Source of the DNA: an uncultured Clostridia bacterium
GTDB lineage: Bacteria > Bacillota > Clostridia > Oscillospirales > Oscillospiraceae
Direction of reading: 5' to 3'
NCBI GenBank assembly: GCA_945918815.1
Contig: CAMEIU010000117.1
Span: 1-6,635 of the forward strand
Length of the DNA stretch: 6,635 nt
Shown piece by piece: positions 5,373 to 6,635 of the stretch. Numbering within the stretch: the first letter of the stretch is position 1; each line of letters starts with the position of its first letter. Below the pieces are notes generated by a model, which was given only the letters and a program-made list of their open reading frames with translations, had not been told where the DNA came from and made no database searches. Made by a program: the position numbers and the translations under genes.

Positions 5373-5430
5373 GGAATCACCAATGGGCCGCGGCATACCC
5401 GTGCCCGATATAAAAGGAGAGACTGCTTTC

Positions 5431-6453
5431 ATGGAAGTACACAAACGCCCCTTCGGTACCATGCCGGACGGAAGTCCTGTGACCAGCTGGACCTTGATCT
5501 CTGACGATGGCTGTCAGGTGGAGGTTCTGGACTATGGCGTGACCATTCGCAGCATTCTGGTCCCGGACCAGAATGGCAAGCCGGTGGACGTGGCTCTGGG
5601 CTACGACACTTTCGACGAATACCGGCTGCAGGGCGGCAGCCTGGGCGCCACCGTGGGCCGGTTCGCCAACCGCATTGCCAAGGGCCGGTTTGCCCTGAAT
5701 GGCCAGGAATATCAGCTGGCCTGCAACAACGGCGCCAACCACCTCCACGGCGGCAAGGTGGGCTTTGAACGGCGCGTCTGGGACTGCCGGGAGACGGAGG
5801 AGGGCCTCCGCTTCACCCGCCGCTCCCCCGACGGAGAAGACGGATATCCCGGCGCGCTGCAGGTCCAGGTGGACATGCTCTGGGTGGACGGCAGCAGCCT
5901 GGAGCTGCGTTATCAGGCCACGGCGGAGCAGGACACCATTCTGAACCTGACCAACCATACATACTTCAACCTGGCCGGAAGCGGCAAAATTCTGGAGCAC
6001 CGGCTGCAGATCAACGCCGAATCCTACATGGAGAACGACAGCGGCTGCCTGCCCACAGGCCGGATTCTGCCGGTGGCGGACACCGCCATGGATTTCCGCT
6101 GGGAGCGCGCCGTGGGCGAAGCCATCGACAGCGAGGAGCCCTGTGTCCATGCCTTCGGCGGCTATGACTCCAACTTCGTCCTCTGCGGCACGCCGGCCGC
6201 CACGGTCTGGTCCCCGGAAAGCGGCATTTCCATGACCGTCACCACGGATCAGCCCGGCGTCCAGCTCTACACCGCCAACGCCCTGACGCCGCGGACCGGC
6301 AAAGGCGGCGCCGAATACGGCAAGCACAGCGGCCTGTGCCTGGAAACCCAGCACTATCCCGACTGCATCCACCATCCCGACTGGCCCTCCTGCGTTCTCA
6401 AGGGCGGAGAAACCTTCCGGTCCTACACCCGGTTCCGCTTCGGCGTGATGTAA
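5431..6453 (+). CDS. galM: Aldose 1-epimerase (mutarotase)
   Basis: The enzyme interconverts alpha and beta anomers of glucose and galactose, feeding the Leloir pathway or general sugar use in the cytosol. The 340-residue length is typical. Family motifs are in order: GRFANRI (76-82, Arg81), NNGANHLHGG (99-108, His106), NLTNHTYFNL (172-181, His176 as likely general acid), GGYDSNFVL (243-251, Asp246) and CLETQHYPD (303-311, Glu305 as likely general base). ATG 5431 is chosen because AAGGAG (5414-5419) precedes it by 11 nt. The open frame extends to an ATG at 5371, but that codon lies inside the -10 box. No other galactose genes are in the window. A greA-family gene follows 25 nt downstream and is probably co-transcribed. 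Confidence 0.94.
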   Translation: MEVHKRPFGTMPDGSPVTSWTLISDDGCQVEVLDYGVTIRSILVPDQNGKPVDVALGYDTFDEYRLQGGSLGATVGRFANRIAKGRFALNGQEYQLACNNGANHLHGGKVGFERRVWDCRETEEGLRFTRRSPDGEDGYPGALQVQVDMLWVDGSSLELRYQATAEQDTILNLTNHTYFNLAGSGKILEHRLQINAESYMENDSGCLPTGRILPVADTAMDFRWERAVGEAIDSEEPCVHAFGGYDSNFVLCGTPAATVWSPESGISMTVTTDQPGVQLYTANALTPRTGKGGAEYGKHSGLCLETQHYPDCIHHPDWPSCVLKGGETFRSYTRFRFGVM

Positions 6454-6478
6454 GCAATCCAAAAGAGGTCTTTAAAAA

Positions 6479-6635
6479 ATGAACGACGAACTGACGGCTC
6501 AGGACATTGAAAAAATGCAGAAGGAGCTGGACTACCGCCGCATTGAGCTGATGCCCGAGCTGCTGGAGGAGGTCAAGCGCACCCGCGCCTTCGGCGACCT
6601 GAGCGAAAACTATGAGTACAAGGCGGCCAAGCAGG
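6479..6635 (+). CDS. greA: Transcription elongation factor GreA family, 5' part
   Basis: The window cuts this gene after 52 codons. The visible N-terminus is a charged, coiled-coil-like helix followed by AFGDLSENYEYKAAK (37-51), the conserved tip of the GreA N-terminal domain. Asp40 and Glu43 correspond to the acidic tip residues that enter the RNA polymerase secondary channel and stimulate cleavage of backtracked transcripts. ATG 6479 follows AGAGG (6464-6468) at 10 nt. The 25-nt gap after galM, with no terminator, suggests a shared transcript. The C-terminal FKBP-like domain lies beyond the window, so GreA cannot be separated with certainty from close GreA/GreB-like paralogues. Confidence 0.85.
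   Translation, partial: MNDELTAQDIEKMQKELDYRRIELMPELLEEVKRTRAFGDLSENYEYKAAKQ

Noticed and set aside
5371..5430. Upstream ATG for galM at 5371
   Set aside because: The codon lies inside the TATAAT box, so it would not be transcribed. ATG 5431 has a Shine-Dalgarno.
5274..5462. N-terminal extension of the DUF4317 frame to an upstream ATG at 5462
   Set aside because: It spans the gene's own promoter, leader hairpin and Shine-Dalgarno, and the added residues do not resemble the family. ATG 5273 fits the ribosome binding site.
4332..5504. Long + strand open frame opposite the DUF4317 gene
   Set aside because: It is antisense to a recognised gene, has no Shine-Dalgarno, and its His/Gln/Gly-rich content is typical of antisense GC-rich frames. 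The same applies to 2069-2971 (+) and 5377-6462 (-).

Overview
The window looks like chromosome from a moderately GC-rich (estimated above 50 %), low-oxygen gut Firmicute, most likely of the Oscillospiraceae/Ruminococcaceae group. The evidence is the set of families present (a Clostridia-type CarD-like regulator, a DUF4317 protein, a DUF4430 lipoprotein paired with an ECF S-component, GreA next to GalM), strong AGGAGG-type ribosome binding sites, and promoters of the TG[G/C]TATAAT type. The genus is not determined.

Left edge (1-634): a scar of a mobile element. Bases 3-115 encode the start of a DUF4406-type protein. At about 115/116 the sequence switches, in a different frame, to the last 79 codons of a Tn916-type tyrosine integrase. 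The rest of both genes is missing. A rho-independent terminator follows the integrase. Then comes a non-coding stretch (410-634) that probably holds the element's chromosomal junction and a candidate promoter for the next gene.

Core block 1 (635-1804): a low-molecular-weight protein-tyrosine phosphatase on + faces a CarD-like transcription regulator on -, with a strong hairpin between their ends. The carD-like promoter has a perfect 16-bp palindrome over its likely start site.

Core block 2, read right to left (3916-1802): a promoter with good -35 and extended -10 boxes drives a leader of about 200 nt that carries a recognisable cobalamin (B12) riboswitch. It is followed by a DUF4430 lipoprotein, a membrane ECF S-component and rsmA (ksgA), all tightly spaced. 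The first two read as a B12 uptake module: surface binding lipoprotein plus membrane substrate-capture subunit, relying on an energising ECF module encoded elsewhere. The 16S rRNA dimethyltransferase rsmA is placed under the same riboswitch.

Core block 3 (4096-6635): a DUF4317 gene on - with its own terminator, promoter and a 5'-end leader hairpin. It is divergent from galM (aldose 1-epimerase), which is followed after 25 nt by the start of a greA-family gene cut by the window end.

The points most worth following up are the B12 riboswitch/DUF4430/S-component module with rsmA attached, and the chimeric DUF4406-integrase junction.
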